Shown here piece after piece: positions 1 through 12,400 of a stretch of DNA of 64,000 nt. Each line of letters starts with the position of its first letter. Position 1 is the first letter of the stretch. The translations under genes were made by a program, and so were the position numbers. Source of the stretch: Rhyacichthys aspro (lineage: Eukaryota > Chordata > Actinopteri > Gobiiformes > Rhyacichthyidae); NCBI GenBank assembly GCA_036850595.1, contig CM072156.1, forward strand, positions 17,122,326 to 17,186,325, written 5' to 3'. A model generated the notes under the pieces. The model saw nothing but the letters and a program-made list of their open reading frames with translations, ran no database searches and was not told the origin of the DNA.

Positions 1-782
1 GAATAAAGCCAATGTGGACAGAAGCAGTTTTAGACAACTTAATAACAAGCAGCAAAGTCAATAAAGTTAATATTAGTCTATTTACTCAAGACTTAATATT
101 TACAATCAAAAATGGTTTATGGTCTGTGAGTAATGTGATAAAAATGAATACAATAACTGTAATAGTATCACAAATACAAAACACAAATCATGTGTTACAT
201 GAGCACCATGTACGACCCTGATGACATAGTACTGTTATATTGAGCTGAATGAAGCTGAATTAACGGCCATCTTTAATAAAAGGAGTAGCTTGTACATTTT
301 AAATTTTCTACATCAAAATAGTGTTCCATTCTGCTCTAGCTACTGATGGGAATCCGACGGCGTAGCCCAGCCACTCTACTGTCATGTATCCCATTTCCAT
401 GTCTCCTCCCCAGCATGTATATGAGATGGAGGCCTCCCATGTGCTGGATGATGTGATCCCCAGATAGATTCATTCATACATAATGATAAAAGATGGGTTT
501 GGACAGGGCTACTTATTTGACAATCATTGGAGTGCCAGTGTGATGGATGGCGAGGAGGACCTGTACCTCTCGTCCCTCCCACCCCATCAACAGGGCCCCC
601 TCTTCTGATCCCACCTTATTTATTTCCCTGGCAAAGCTCAAGGTCTCGCTTCACTTTAAAAGAGAAATATCAAATTGAATTAAAATTGCTCACTCACCCA
701 AAACACAGGCCCATGCGCCTTAAAAATCACACATCTGTTCCCACAATTTATTGTTGCAAAGTCAATCCTTCTCTCTCTCTGG

Positions 783-960
783 CTGCGTGGTAATGTGAAT
801 TATTCATGCCAGCGGGGCCGCGGCGTGCTTCATCATGTTAAAGTGCCCATGACATTACTGATGGAGCCACCGCTGCCCCTGCACTGCTAGCTATGGTAAT
901 GCATTTGGAAGGAGGGAAGAAAAGACACGCCGGCATCTCTAGGGATTAGGAGAACAAGAA
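783..960. promoter_or_regulatory. candidate enhancer-like block
   Basis: The block starts with closely packed AT motifs (TAATGTGAATTATTCATGCC, 791-810), including a POU/homeodomain-like ATTATTCAT. A short GC island (GGGGCCGCGGCGTG) follows, then a dense mixed-composition stretch with further TAAT cores (TGGTAATGCAT near 893). Local composition shifts like this, with clustered TAAT sites, are typical of vertebrate developmental enhancers, but conservation was not tested and chance cannot be excluded. Confidence 0.2.
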
Positions 961-3900
961 CAAATCACCAATGTGAAATTAGTACTAGTCCATGCCCTTG
1001 TCCAATCACAGACCTCCTCTTGGTTTTAAATAATCCTGTGAATAAGAGTCATTAACAGTGTTGTAGCTCTTCTTGGCCAGTCAATGAAATACATATAAAT
1101 AGATTTTGTGCCACAATATCTTACATTAGGGGTGTCACAATAGACCAAAACCTGTTTAAATGATTATTTTTCACATGAAGGTCTCTTCATCAAGTTAAAA
1201 TTTTTTATTTAGAATTTAATTATTAAGAATCAGTGCAGTTACATGCAAGTAAAAGAATTCAAATTACTGCCTAAGTCCCATTGTAACTTGGAATTTAAAA
1301 TGCATTTAAATGTCTTTGGGGGACAGTCATGTGTATTTTGGACTAATACAGGGATTGGTTGACATTTAACTCATGCTTAAGTTGGACAGAGCTACTGAGC
1401 ATGCTCCAGAGCCGGACAGCCTAACACATGCAAACAAATGATGAGAACAGCGTTTATTGTAATACTTGCTTTACTTATTTGTAGTGAGGTTATTTTTGGT
1501 CTGCATGTTGTTGTGGAAAACAGTTAAAAAGGAAAAAACTTTGTCTATCACATTTTATGATGTGCTCATAGGAAGGTGCAGTTGTGCCTTAGGTTTTTGT
1601 GACTTTGCTGTGTTCATGTGCTTTCATCTTGTTGATCTGCTTCCGTTGTTATTACGACTAAGCTGTGCATGTAAACACACTGACTAGAAACAAAGAATAG
1701 CTCTCCGAATCTAGAAAGTTTTAATTTGTGTCATAACCTGGAGGGTAACACTTCTGTGGTAAGACACAGCCTTCGTGTATTGTATTCACACTTTCATGAA
1801 TGAGACCATAAATAAGAGCTTTGGTGCTAGCAGGCCTTCCAGTACACATTTTCTGTTGAGGAAATTTTGAGAGGCACTAACACTTTGAAACATTTCTCAC
1901 ATTAGGAATGGGAGGGGTAAAGTGCGGATGGTAATTTTTGTTGTGCCGCAATGTGGACGTGATAATGTGGCCTCAATGTAACTGTGGAAAAGGAATCGTG
2001 TTTTTTAAAAGGTGCTCGTGAAAACAATCTTTAAACTTCTTCACACTTGACCAGAAGTCACACCTTTCTATGTTGGTGCAAAGTTGGTGGATTTTGTTGC
2101 AAGTGAGATTGAGTTGCACCGTGATCCTCTTTATATTGCTTCACTAAAGAAGCTGAATCAGTTGAACAGGTTTCCACTCCCATTTATAAGCTCTGGCTGA
2201 GATTCCGAGTTTTTGATCACAACTCCTCATCTTGGCTGGATTAGCTTTCCGCTCACTGAGAGTTTAAGCAGCACCCAGGGGATAAATGTGTTAGCGTGCA
2301 TCTGTACTGGGAGCTCTAATGACAAGCCATATTTATTGGAACCTTGAAATTCAATAAGCCGTCTCAATTGTATGTGCAAAGAATTAACTTTGATGTTGAG
2401 AGTGAATGTAGAGCATCACTTTAGAGGGAGGAAGAATATGCTGCCCCTGAATAGTGCTGTGGAGGACATAATGCCGGCCTAAAGGGAGAGGCCATCATTC
2501 AGATCTCTTTTTGTCTTTCAGGTGTTTGTATTCATCACTAAGAATGGCATGATTGAGAGGGATTTCTAAGCCTGTGCATATCACATCTCACATCTACCCG
2601 CAAAGTAGATTCTTTCAAATGGAAGCCGCTACCCAACTGTTAATTTTCAGTGTTGTAAATCAATATTTCAGAGAGTCATTACAGACTGAAAGATCTTTTA
2701 CAGAGAAAAACAAAGAGAAGGGAGGTGCAATGAGAGGAGTTTTAGCAGGTTTGAAAGTATTTCCTCTGTCGGTTTGTGTTAAAGCGGCCTCCCATAAGCC
2801 TTTTGTGAAGCTTTTCTCGCCTTTTCAGAAACCGCCCGCGCGTCTGTAAAGGTGCTGGGCAAGATGAGCACAACTGATACTGTGGTTCCCACACGCTTTA
2901 CTGTCTGAAATTTCACAACCGATAGCGGTTACTGACAGAGGGGCCCAGATAACATCTCACCTGATTAGAAAAAAGAGAGTGAGCGAGGTAGTGAAAAAGA
3001 GGTGAGGCGAGGCTAGTGAAAACTGCATGTGATAGCAGGCCTCATCAGGTCTCTGAGGTTGTCTCGGTTTCATTTGACACATCTCTGGCTTCCCGTCAAT
3101 GCACCACGGTCTCCACGAATGACTGAATGACGGATTACAAACCACACTTACAACTTTATCTTCAAGCCTCATTGCAAATTTGAAGCTAACACTCTTCATC
3201 TGTCATTATGCTGTATTCTTCTGTTAGCACAAAGGTTGCCTTCTTATTAGGTTGAACGTTTTGGGGACTACATAATGAACTTGGACATTTATTTCCTTCA
3301 TAGATACAACTACAACTTATGCCATAATCCTAGTGGTTTGTCTGGTCCACGTTAGTGTTATTCATGCAGGACTTTAGGAATTACGGAATACTCCCAGGGC
3401 CAAAAGATGAGCCTGGGCCCACGTAGGCAGGAGGTCTGGCCTCAAAATAGCAGTGTTGTATGGCTCTTGGGAACCACTGTGCTGTAACTCAGAGATGCTA
3501 TCTCAACCCAAGCAGTTGCAGAGAGAGGAACAAAGGAAGGAAGGGGGTAGATGGCATCATCCTGTTTGTTCCTATTGTGACTAAGTTTGTCACAATCATT
3601 CTCTTTATCTCTGATCATCCCTGATGTACTGGTCTTCACTGTCATTGTTTGGAAAGTAATAGCCATAATTTTTCTTGCTCAACATGAGATAACCTGCTAT
3701 TAATAACATGTTCTGAAACATTTAAATAAAGTCAGTCATTCTTAATATCCATTCTGTTCCATCTCTCAAAGTGAAGTAAACTAAAATCTGCCACAATGAG
3801 TCTCGCCTACCTCCCTCCATTAGAGATGCTTGTTAGCAGAGCTGCCATTGGCCCTCATTGCGGTGGCAGCTCAGTCACAATCTATTACACTGACTGAGAA

Positions 3901-4227
3901 CTTGTGCATCTCGTAACTGGCACCAAATATTGGTTTTGCTGATAAATTCTGCAAAAATGTCACATTAATGATGAGAAAAATAAACAGAAAGCTTGTCGGC
4001 ACATGTGTGGGTGGCTGTCCCACGGGAGAGGAGTCTCAGGGATATAGAAATAATTATAGTATTGCCCAACAGGGGTTCCACTACCTCCTTCTTACAGTAT
4101 AGTCCCATGCCTCGCAGCGTTGAGGCACTAGTATCACTGTAGTAAAACAGTTTTCATTTACTATTTACACAGGTCCCCCTCTACAAGCAAGCCTCCAGGA
4201 TAATGTTAGGTCTTTTCATAAGTTACA

Positions 4228-4400
4228 AAGATGTAATTAGACAAATTAGCTCAGCAGACACTCAGGGTTGCGTTTTTAATGGCTGCATGTTGCCTACGTT
4301 GATAATTAGCAGGCAGCCGCTGCTCCAAAATCACACATTGCACCCGAGGCCTTGCATCTATAACTTGACAACCAGAAGCAGCGCGTTAATGACGGCTTAT
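4228..4400. promoter_or_regulatory. candidate enhancer-like block with repeated ATTAG motifs
   Basis: Three homeodomain-type cores lie close together in the same orientation: TAATTAG at 4234-4240, AAATTAGC at 4243-4250 and TAATTAGC at 4303-4310. A GTTAATGACGG segment follows near 4384. Repeated ATTAG(C) sites within 80 bases are consistent with a homeodomain-responsive element. No factor can be named from the sequence. Confidence 0.22.
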
Positions 4401-7400
4401 GTTTCCCACAGGCTTGGTTTGTCTCACTTGCCAGCCAGGTTTGATGTTGGAATCCACGCTGAGCCACTGAGCAATTTCTTGTTCATGCCCATGTATCATC
4501 TTCTTCCAGGTTGAGGATGTCGTCCTTTCGACACAGTGATGTATTCAAATCAAACGGATGTGTTTTTGCCTCACAGGCGCAGACTTTCATTTGAGCCAAT
4601 CTCCTTTATGGCTCAATTCATCAGGGTCTGGGTCTACGTGTCCAGGTCTCTTGTTGTGAGCAGCACCCTGAGAGCCAATGAGCCATTTCCATACACCCGG
4701 CTCCTCTCCCACTTCTAATGATTTGCCGATGGTGATTTTCACCAAGCGGCTGTTTTTTATTGGTTTGGAATAAATTTCCCTCCTCTGTGACACAAGACAT
4801 TCTCCTTAAATTGGATCGAGGGGCCTGAATACCAAATCGGAAATGACCTAGCAAAGCGCTGATTAACTTGTGAGGGAATGAATTTGTCTATTTACTGTAT
4901 GTGCCCATATTAAATTGTGAGTTTATCACAAATATGGCTAAGCTGTGATGGTTTTCTCCACATTTCCATTGTTTGTATACAAACTAAAGCCTGTCAACAG
5001 ATGCACATTTTATATTACAAGTAAATGCCAAGCAAGATTAGTTAATTTTAGATAAAAGCATTAAGTGTTATCTGTGCTAATCTCTTACACTTGTACCATA
5101 AACTATATTTAGTGGGACAAGTTGGCACAATGTAAATAATGTCTTAAGCAATAAGGAAAGAGGGAGATGATTGGGAGCATGCTTTGAATGGATAGAGGCA
5201 CACTTCCACATGAGCTTTGTGGACAACAGAGATAAAGATGAAGCCCACAGCATGGCATGGTAAGTATCACTGGAGAAACAAGGACCAGAGACTTCAGCCT
5301 TTAGGCCAAGAGGCACTTTGGAGAGTAATGGAGGCCAGCTTTTACTGGGGACACTTCCAATCTGGAGGGGGATAGGAGTACTGGTGAAAATAAACCCCCT
5401 GATCAAATCAGAGAAGATATTCAAACAAAGCAAAAAAAAATCATAGAGATATTACACAGAGAAACAGAACAATCCCACCTTCTACCATTCAGTGAGAATA
5501 ACACTTCTTTTCAAAAGCATTGTGTCACTTTATTGACTTTTTTTTTAAATTATTTTACTTGAGATAGTAAAGTGATAATTCAGCATTAAAACTAATGATT
5601 CCACGCTGGCGGTTGTGTTCTCAGTTTTGAAATTACCACTGTTGAATTGGCCTATCAAACATTTTTTTTCTTTCTTTCTTGTGTTGTCACCAGTCTGTAC
5701 TAGACTTCACAATGCAAGCACAATGAGTCAGAGGGTCAGACAGACTTAATCAGCCTCCATCTTAAAAGGAAATGGTTGTCATTTCGCTGCGGCTGTATGA
5801 TGATCCTCTGAGGGCACAGTCTGAGTTGAAAAATACTTTTAATTTTGAGCATCACAGTTTTTCTGGCCTGAATTGTGGGCCATCCATTCTGCGTGATGCC
5901 TTTAAGTTCCTCTAATGGAATTTTGCAGTTCTCTGTCTCTTTTTTCCTCGCTTTCGTGTCTTATGTGCTACTCTGTGCTGGGCCCGCCTGTGGCACAAGA
6001 CGTGTTGGATCATTTGATTCTAGCTAATAACCGGAGTTAGCCCAGAGAAAGGCATAAATGAGTTGTGGCCTCCCTTGGCTCCTTCTGTGGACCGTTGTGA
6101 GGATCAATGAAGGCTTTCAACCCCACAGCTCTTAGAAAGGAGCCTGATTGGGTCTGCTCCTATGGCATAAAACTTAAATGTTTTTTATTCCCTGTACGAC
6201 TACACATGAAAGGTTGAAACTTGTTCCTCTTAGTCTGTGTGGATCTCTTTGTATTATTTTATTTCATCAAAGCATTTGGGACAACTGTGATGTGGTCATC
6301 CCTGAAAGTAGCAACACCTTAGCGAGTTAGGGAGGTCATACTGACCTCACTATCTGCAAAACAAGAAAAGAGAATACATTAACACATATGTAGGATGTAC
6401 AGGCACTGATATTTAAATAATGTTTGAAAATAAATGAGTGCATGAAAATAAACACACACGTGTAGCCAAACCCACACCTTCCTTTACACACATTCACACA
6501 AACATCTATCTGTATTCTCAATAAAAATGAAAACACTTCCTTGTTGACACGTTGTAGTGCTCTGCGTTTTGATTAGCAAGAGAAGGGAAGTGGTAATGAA
6601 CTGTGAACGCGCTGCTTCCTTCCATTTGGAGACCAGGCATCAGCTCATTCCTCCGCTCTCACCGCCAAACGCTGTTTTACTATTCTGTCCAATCACCGCT
6701 GCCAATTAACTATGGCATCTCTCTCATCCCCTTTGTTGATATTCAATGTCAGAATGACTATTTGCTCAATTTTCTCTGCAGATCAGCAATCATGATATGC
6801 CTGGTTATGGATGAGCTGTGACATTATGTTGCCCGCTGCTACGATCGCCAATGTGTGGCTGGTTTTCTTGTCATTTATCTGTAGGGCTTCTGGTAACTAC
6901 TGTTTGCAAACCATTTCTGGAAAACACACTGTAACATTGACCATGTTAATAATCAATGCCAGTATATTACCATATTTATATCCCCTAAAGGGAGACAATT
7001 AATTGTTTTCCAGATTCACAACATTGTTTGCACCCAAACATATCTCAACTTTTTTTTGTTTTGATTTGCTCAACACCTCATTGTTCCAGCTCTGAAAAAC
7101 AAAAAGTGTGAAATCACATTTCCCTTCGATCTATCTCGCCTGTAGAATCTGCAATAACAGCCCCGCCTTCGCCTGCCTCATGGCCGCTGAGACAAGCCTT
7201 GTACAGCTTGTGTGTGTGACAAAAAGTGCGTATCAATCTTTTGTCATTTTTAATACTGCGATCTTATCTGGAAAAATGACAAGCTTAAATGAGCTTTCGC
7301 AGCAATTACCACAGTGTGGATAAATGTGGGTACGTGCATGAACATTTTGTTGTTGTTCCGTTGATAGTAAAGGGGGTTGGAGGGTTTTTTGTGGCATGAC

Positions 7401-8196
7401 CATTTTCAGGTGAAGAGAAACTGTTGCCTTTATCACTGCTTCTCACCACTTTTTATACCAACATTTGGTCAATGGCTCAATTGTCAGCAAGCACACTATT
7501 TCTGTGTCCAGTATTTTGTAAAAGGTGGCCTATGAGATACTTAGGGATCAGTAGCTTATTCCCTACAGTACATAAGTGGAAGGACAATCCAGTTTGGAGA
7601 AACTGACAATAACAGTGACAAGCTTTGTGTTTTGGAGCCAGTAAAAACACAGGTTATTCGACATTCAACTGCTTTTCATTCTGTTCCATAATTATATACA
7701 ACCATAGAACCTTGCACTCCTCAGTACAAAGGACCTCACTTTTACTGTCTGAGCTAAATTTGATCCTTGTCGCAAGATACTGTGGAAAAACCCTCTATGG
7801 ACCACACATTTAAGTGAGATTTTAGTGTTTAAATGTTAAGTGTTCACATTTTAACTGTAATACATGGTTCGGCCTTTTTCTGATGTTGCTCCTGTCTTCT
7901 TCTCCAAACTGGGAGTCTGCTAACAGCTATCCGCTGTAGTGAATAAATTAGCTATCCAAAAGTACTCAGAACCAAAAAGATAAACCATCACCAGAGCTAT
8001 ATTATGACTTGGAAATACAGGCTCTTTTCTCACCTGTATGGATGCATTGTCCAGTGAAACTGTTGAAGGACACATCTACCCAGCAAGAAAAGCCTGTAGA
8101 GACCCCAACATGGAGGGACATGGAGGTGTCAAACATGGAAGTGTCAAACAGTGCCCACTCACCAGCCCAAATCCTCATCCTCAGTCTGTCTGCATA

Positions 8197-8223
8197 TGTG
8201 TGTGTGTGTGTGTGTGTGTGTGT
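8197..8223. repeat. (TG)n microsatellite
   Basis: Uninterrupted TG dinucleotide tract of about 13 units, preceded by CATA and followed by CCGTGGG. It produces low-complexity VCVCVC / HTHTHT reading frames on the two strands, which are artefacts. Confidence 0.95.
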
Positions 8224-9099
8224 CCGTGGGCGGCTGTCACCTCTAAACAGCAGACTTTCCCAGTGACAGGGCCAGGCGATGACAGTTCAGCTACTGCCAC
8301 TGGGCACGTTAGAGACGGGAGCCTTCCGCTGTATAACGACTCCCCACCCCCTCCCTGTGTCCCCCGCTCCCACTCAGCCATGTGTTGTGACTGCTTGTGA
8401 CAGGGGCTGCAGGTCTCTCACTGTTTATTCCATGTGCTTTTCTTGCTACAACACATCTGCGCTGTGCATTTTCTCGCAGCATGTTTGACACTGAGATGTT
8501 AGCGTGTGGACAACAACAGGTATGTTTTTTAGACGCTTCCAGGTTTCTGTCCTCTAGTTTTTCTGATTCTACTAAGCCAAGTGCACACAGCAATAAAGAA
8601 GAGAAGGTTTTTCTAATATGAAATGTTACCAATAGTCTTATCACAGTTTATTACTGTCAATTGCTGCTGCTCTATTTCCACTGATCTGTTACATAAAATA
8701 AACACCATTAAACAATAGTGTGGCTCAGAGCAAACCATTTTTATTGAGTTTAAGCTGGGGTAGTTATTTTTAAATATACTACATTACAGTAAGAAAAGAC
8801 CCTATACTTTTAATTCTCTATGATTTTTTTGGGACATAAACAATAGCATAGACCATGAAGCTGATCAACCGAACCAACCCAAAGAGTTAATTTTGTTTAT
8901 TTCATTGCATCATCACAATAAGGCACTATTTGCGAATATATATTATAATTTTCTGTACAAGGACATGCACAAGTTCAAAGTAATTAATTGCTGTGCACAA
9001 GGGGACATGACTGAAAGAACTTAACCTAAGTAAAACATTATGGAAAGTCGTTGAGTGTGGTTTTATCTCATCTTATAGTTATTTTTTTCCTTGTATCAT
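8224..9099. other. non-coding intron
   Basis: No exon, RNA gene or recognisable mobile element seen. The first 200 bases are GC-richer; the rest is AT-rich with many stop codons in all frames. Confidence 0.5.
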
Positions 9100-9443
9100 A
9101 AAGCAACCCTGCAAAACTTTTAGCCAGCAGAAGGCGCAGATCCCTCTCTGTGCAACCTCACTGTCAGCGGAAGCCATGTTTGTTTACAAGTAGAGACGTT
9201 GAAGATGGCAAGTTTAGTGTGTTTTGTACAAATTCAACCCCGCTAGGGTCCAGTGTATTGTCCTATTTTTGTTAAAAATGTGTAGTGTGGTAGAGTGTAT
9301 CAGGAATGTATTTTGGAGGTTTCTGTCCAGCTGAGGGTACTGTGTCTGTGAGATAGGCATGATTCTACCGATCTCATGTCTAAGAACCATCAAAATAATT
9401 TTGAGAATATATTTTGAGGCTAAAAGTTCCACAGTGATACTTT
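9100..9443. mobile_element. MITE-like non-autonomous element with ~26-bp imperfect inverted repeats
   Basis: The left end (AAAGCAACCCTGC..AACTTTTAGCC, 9100-9125) matches the reverse complement of the right end (9418-9443) at 20 of 26 positions by my alignment, including an identical 11-base inner part AACTTTTAGCC. The 344-base unit has no transposase frame. Its interior is unlike the neighbouring intron, with a CCATGTTTGTTTACAAGTAG segment and a CTCF-like motif at 9124-9137. A target-site duplication is not clear, so the superfamily is not assigned. It could be a fossil miniature inverted-repeat transposon or part of a longer repeat family. Confidence 0.5.
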
Positions 9444-12400
9444 AAAGTACAATAAGTATAGTATGGTTCTGAAACTTTCACACTGTAAGTTTGTTGTTGT
9501 GTCGTGAAATTGTTCTTTGCCAAGGTTTAATTTAAAGATGTGACATATTGAACTAGTCTGGGGATGTGTCATTTTGCGTTGGAGGAGCAATTCCTCTCCC
9601 GTAGAGGGGCTTCAGTGTAATTTAACAGGCTGCAACAGCTCATCGATAGTTTGTCCCACAGCACAAAGAGATGAAAGTGGCAATGACAGCACATAGACGC
9701 TGTTCTAGGCTCTATCTTTATAAACAGACCTCACATTGGAAGAGATGAAAATGGATTTGAGCTGGAATACACTCCAGAGAAATATGTTTGTGTTGTGTAG
9801 AGACTGCACATGGAGTGAATCTTAAAGTGCCTGATGACCTCTAACTTAATCCCTATCAAGGGTGCCCTGCTAGCTCAGGAGACTAATGGACACACTGTCG
9901 ATTTCTGACTCAACACCACTTATTTGAATCCACCTCATGCCCTTCTTCGTGTATTAGCAGACATCTCAGTCTTCTCTCAACCATCTTTACTGTGTCGGCG
10001 TGCACCAACAACAAAGCTTTTTAAATGAAAATTTTAGCTGCACATATGGATGGCTTTGCTTACACGTGGATTCACTTTATCTTATGATCAAACAATGCTA
10101 TATTATTATTACTACCCATGACAATCACTGACTGTAGCTATGATGGACAATGAACACTATGATTAGCATACATTTACATTTCTGTGTCAAACATGTGGCT
10201 TCAGAAGCTTGTCAAACACAGTATAATTACAATTTGCTTTGGCTATTTGTATATCTTGAAATATTCCCTTGAGAGTTGTGCAGCGAGAATCAAGCCACTG
10301 AGAATAGCCTCAGCTCATGTCATTACTGACAGAAAAATGTTGGTCACAGAATTTAAAATGAAATGCAACATATTTGTGTGAGATTTTCTGTGAGCATATG
10401 TAACAAAGAACCTCATCTTTTATTTATAATATAAAAGGCTTACTTTTGCCCCTTTTATTTTTACACAAAGCCAGATTGAAATCATTTCTAAAGCTATAAA
10501 GGATTTATGTCATATTACAAAAAGAAAGTTACTATTCTTCCTAATATAATATATAGTCACTCGTTTGTTAATGAAAAAGTGGAAGTTTCTCGTTTATGGC
10601 ATTTTGCTGTCTAGCTGCTGATGTAGTATTTACCAGATAGCCTGTGGAATGTGTGATGTATAGGGAAGCAATTCAATACATGTGTAATATTGAGAGTATA
10701 TTTCAATTCCTTAGCAATAACAACCTTGATCATGCACCATATTATACTCATGCAGCAAATCTCTCACTATTATATCTTTTAGAGCTTCTAGCCAGAGTGG
10801 CACCAACACTTTGCTGGGCTACACCAAAGGGGCTGGGACTGGGGTGCATGAACATAAAAGACATGAGCTGGGCGTACTGTGGTTCCTCAGTCTGTGGAGG
10901 AGCCTTAACCTACAAGGTCTGCAAGTTGTCCACCCACACTCCTCTATCTTCAACCTTTTGACCCAACCCTCTTTGATTATCCCAGAGAAAAATGGCTTCT
11001 TTGACTTCTGGGGAACCCGTGAACAAGGAAATGTCCTTGAGCTATTTGTCTTGCTGTTTTTTTTTTCCTCAAAGTAAATCTGCACCCAGCACTGTCAGCC
11101 AGCGACCATCCCTCCTGATACTCCGTACAGTATCTCCTCCCACTGCAGTGCATCAGAACAGCGGGATGTCTGTTTGTGGTCCATTCATAATTGTGCCAAG
11201 GTAATTAAGAGCTTTCTGTAAAATGAGAGCTTTGTCAGGCTTCTCAGATGTTTCCAAACAAGTCAGCCTCCAAAGGTGTTAGTGTGCACATTCATCATTG
11301 TCATCTGGGGCTAATTACCAGCCTATAAATCAGTAGTCTGACCAGGACCAGCATCAAATGAAAGAAAAAAGGCTCTACATGTAGGTAGATCAGTACGGTC
11401 TCTAATTCCTTTCAGAAACGTACATTTATATCAATACCATTTTTTGCTGATTATGTTTGACTATAGCACGATCATTTTACCATAAGCGCAGTGCTAATTG
11501 AGATAGCAGACAAGGCTTTAAGTGTCCTGACTTTTACAATGATATGAAGGTTAAGTTAGCGCTTTGTTAGATTTATGCTGCCTTTCAAGCATCCTTCATT
11601 TCCACTTACTTACCAGATCAAGCAATCCCCGGCCAGTCTATAAAATCCCACAGCTTACTTTTCTTTAATTAAATGCCACTCTTAATGCTCCCCCTGCACC
11701 CTGTATATCAGCAGGCGTAGCTGATGCTTTAAAAAGCAAAGAGCCACCTTTAATGCGGTGCACCGTCTGCAGCTCTGCAGCACAGAGGGGACAGAGCAAC
11801 CAGGCATCCATCTTAACAAGGTCACACCGTTTGATTTTTAATATAACGGTCAGTGCTCAGGCCCTGCGTTCTCCTTTGAAATATTAGCGCTCATTAATGA
11901 TGTGGAAGCAGGCTTGCCCCTCCCCTACTCGCAAAAAGCCATCAGCAATCATTCTGTACACGAGGGTGTGCAGAGTCAGATCTGTGCTTAGACCTGCTCC
12001 CACTCACTGCCAGGGGCTGGCCAAAAGCCTGCTTTATAGGCTTGCTTTATGGCATTCATTATGCACACTTAACAGCCGCTGTAATTCTCTCTGATGGGCT
12101 GGGGAAGTGAGGCGATTAGCTGTTGGGTCTAAACGTGGGTAGCCTAAGAGTTCGACCTTTTGTTTTGAACATAAAAGATGATGTCTGCCTCGTACAGAGA
12201 TATATCTGCAGTGTGCTTAGAGCCTTTGGTTTATCCTTCATTGTTAAATAGATGCTGTAAATATTGTGTCTAATCAACTGAAAGTATGCAAGTATATGAG
12301 CTGTTGTGAGATAATATCCTTGTGAATGTACATTTCTAACATTTTTACTGTGAAAGTTGTCCATGCGTCCTTTGTTAGAATCAGCAACATCCAGAAGGAT

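Larger units (their letters stand above)
1..8196. other. non-coding, probable intron (5' part)
   Basis: No coherent coding exon is recognisable on either strand; open frames are short and mutually contradictory. The tract alternates AT-rich filler (for example 1130-1320) with blocks of more even composition that look enhancer-like, at about 380-960, 2200-2400, 4200-4520, 5700-6100 and 6550-7300. If the exons at 30.0 and 41.5 kb belong to one gene, this is intronic sequence of that gene. Confidence 0.5.
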
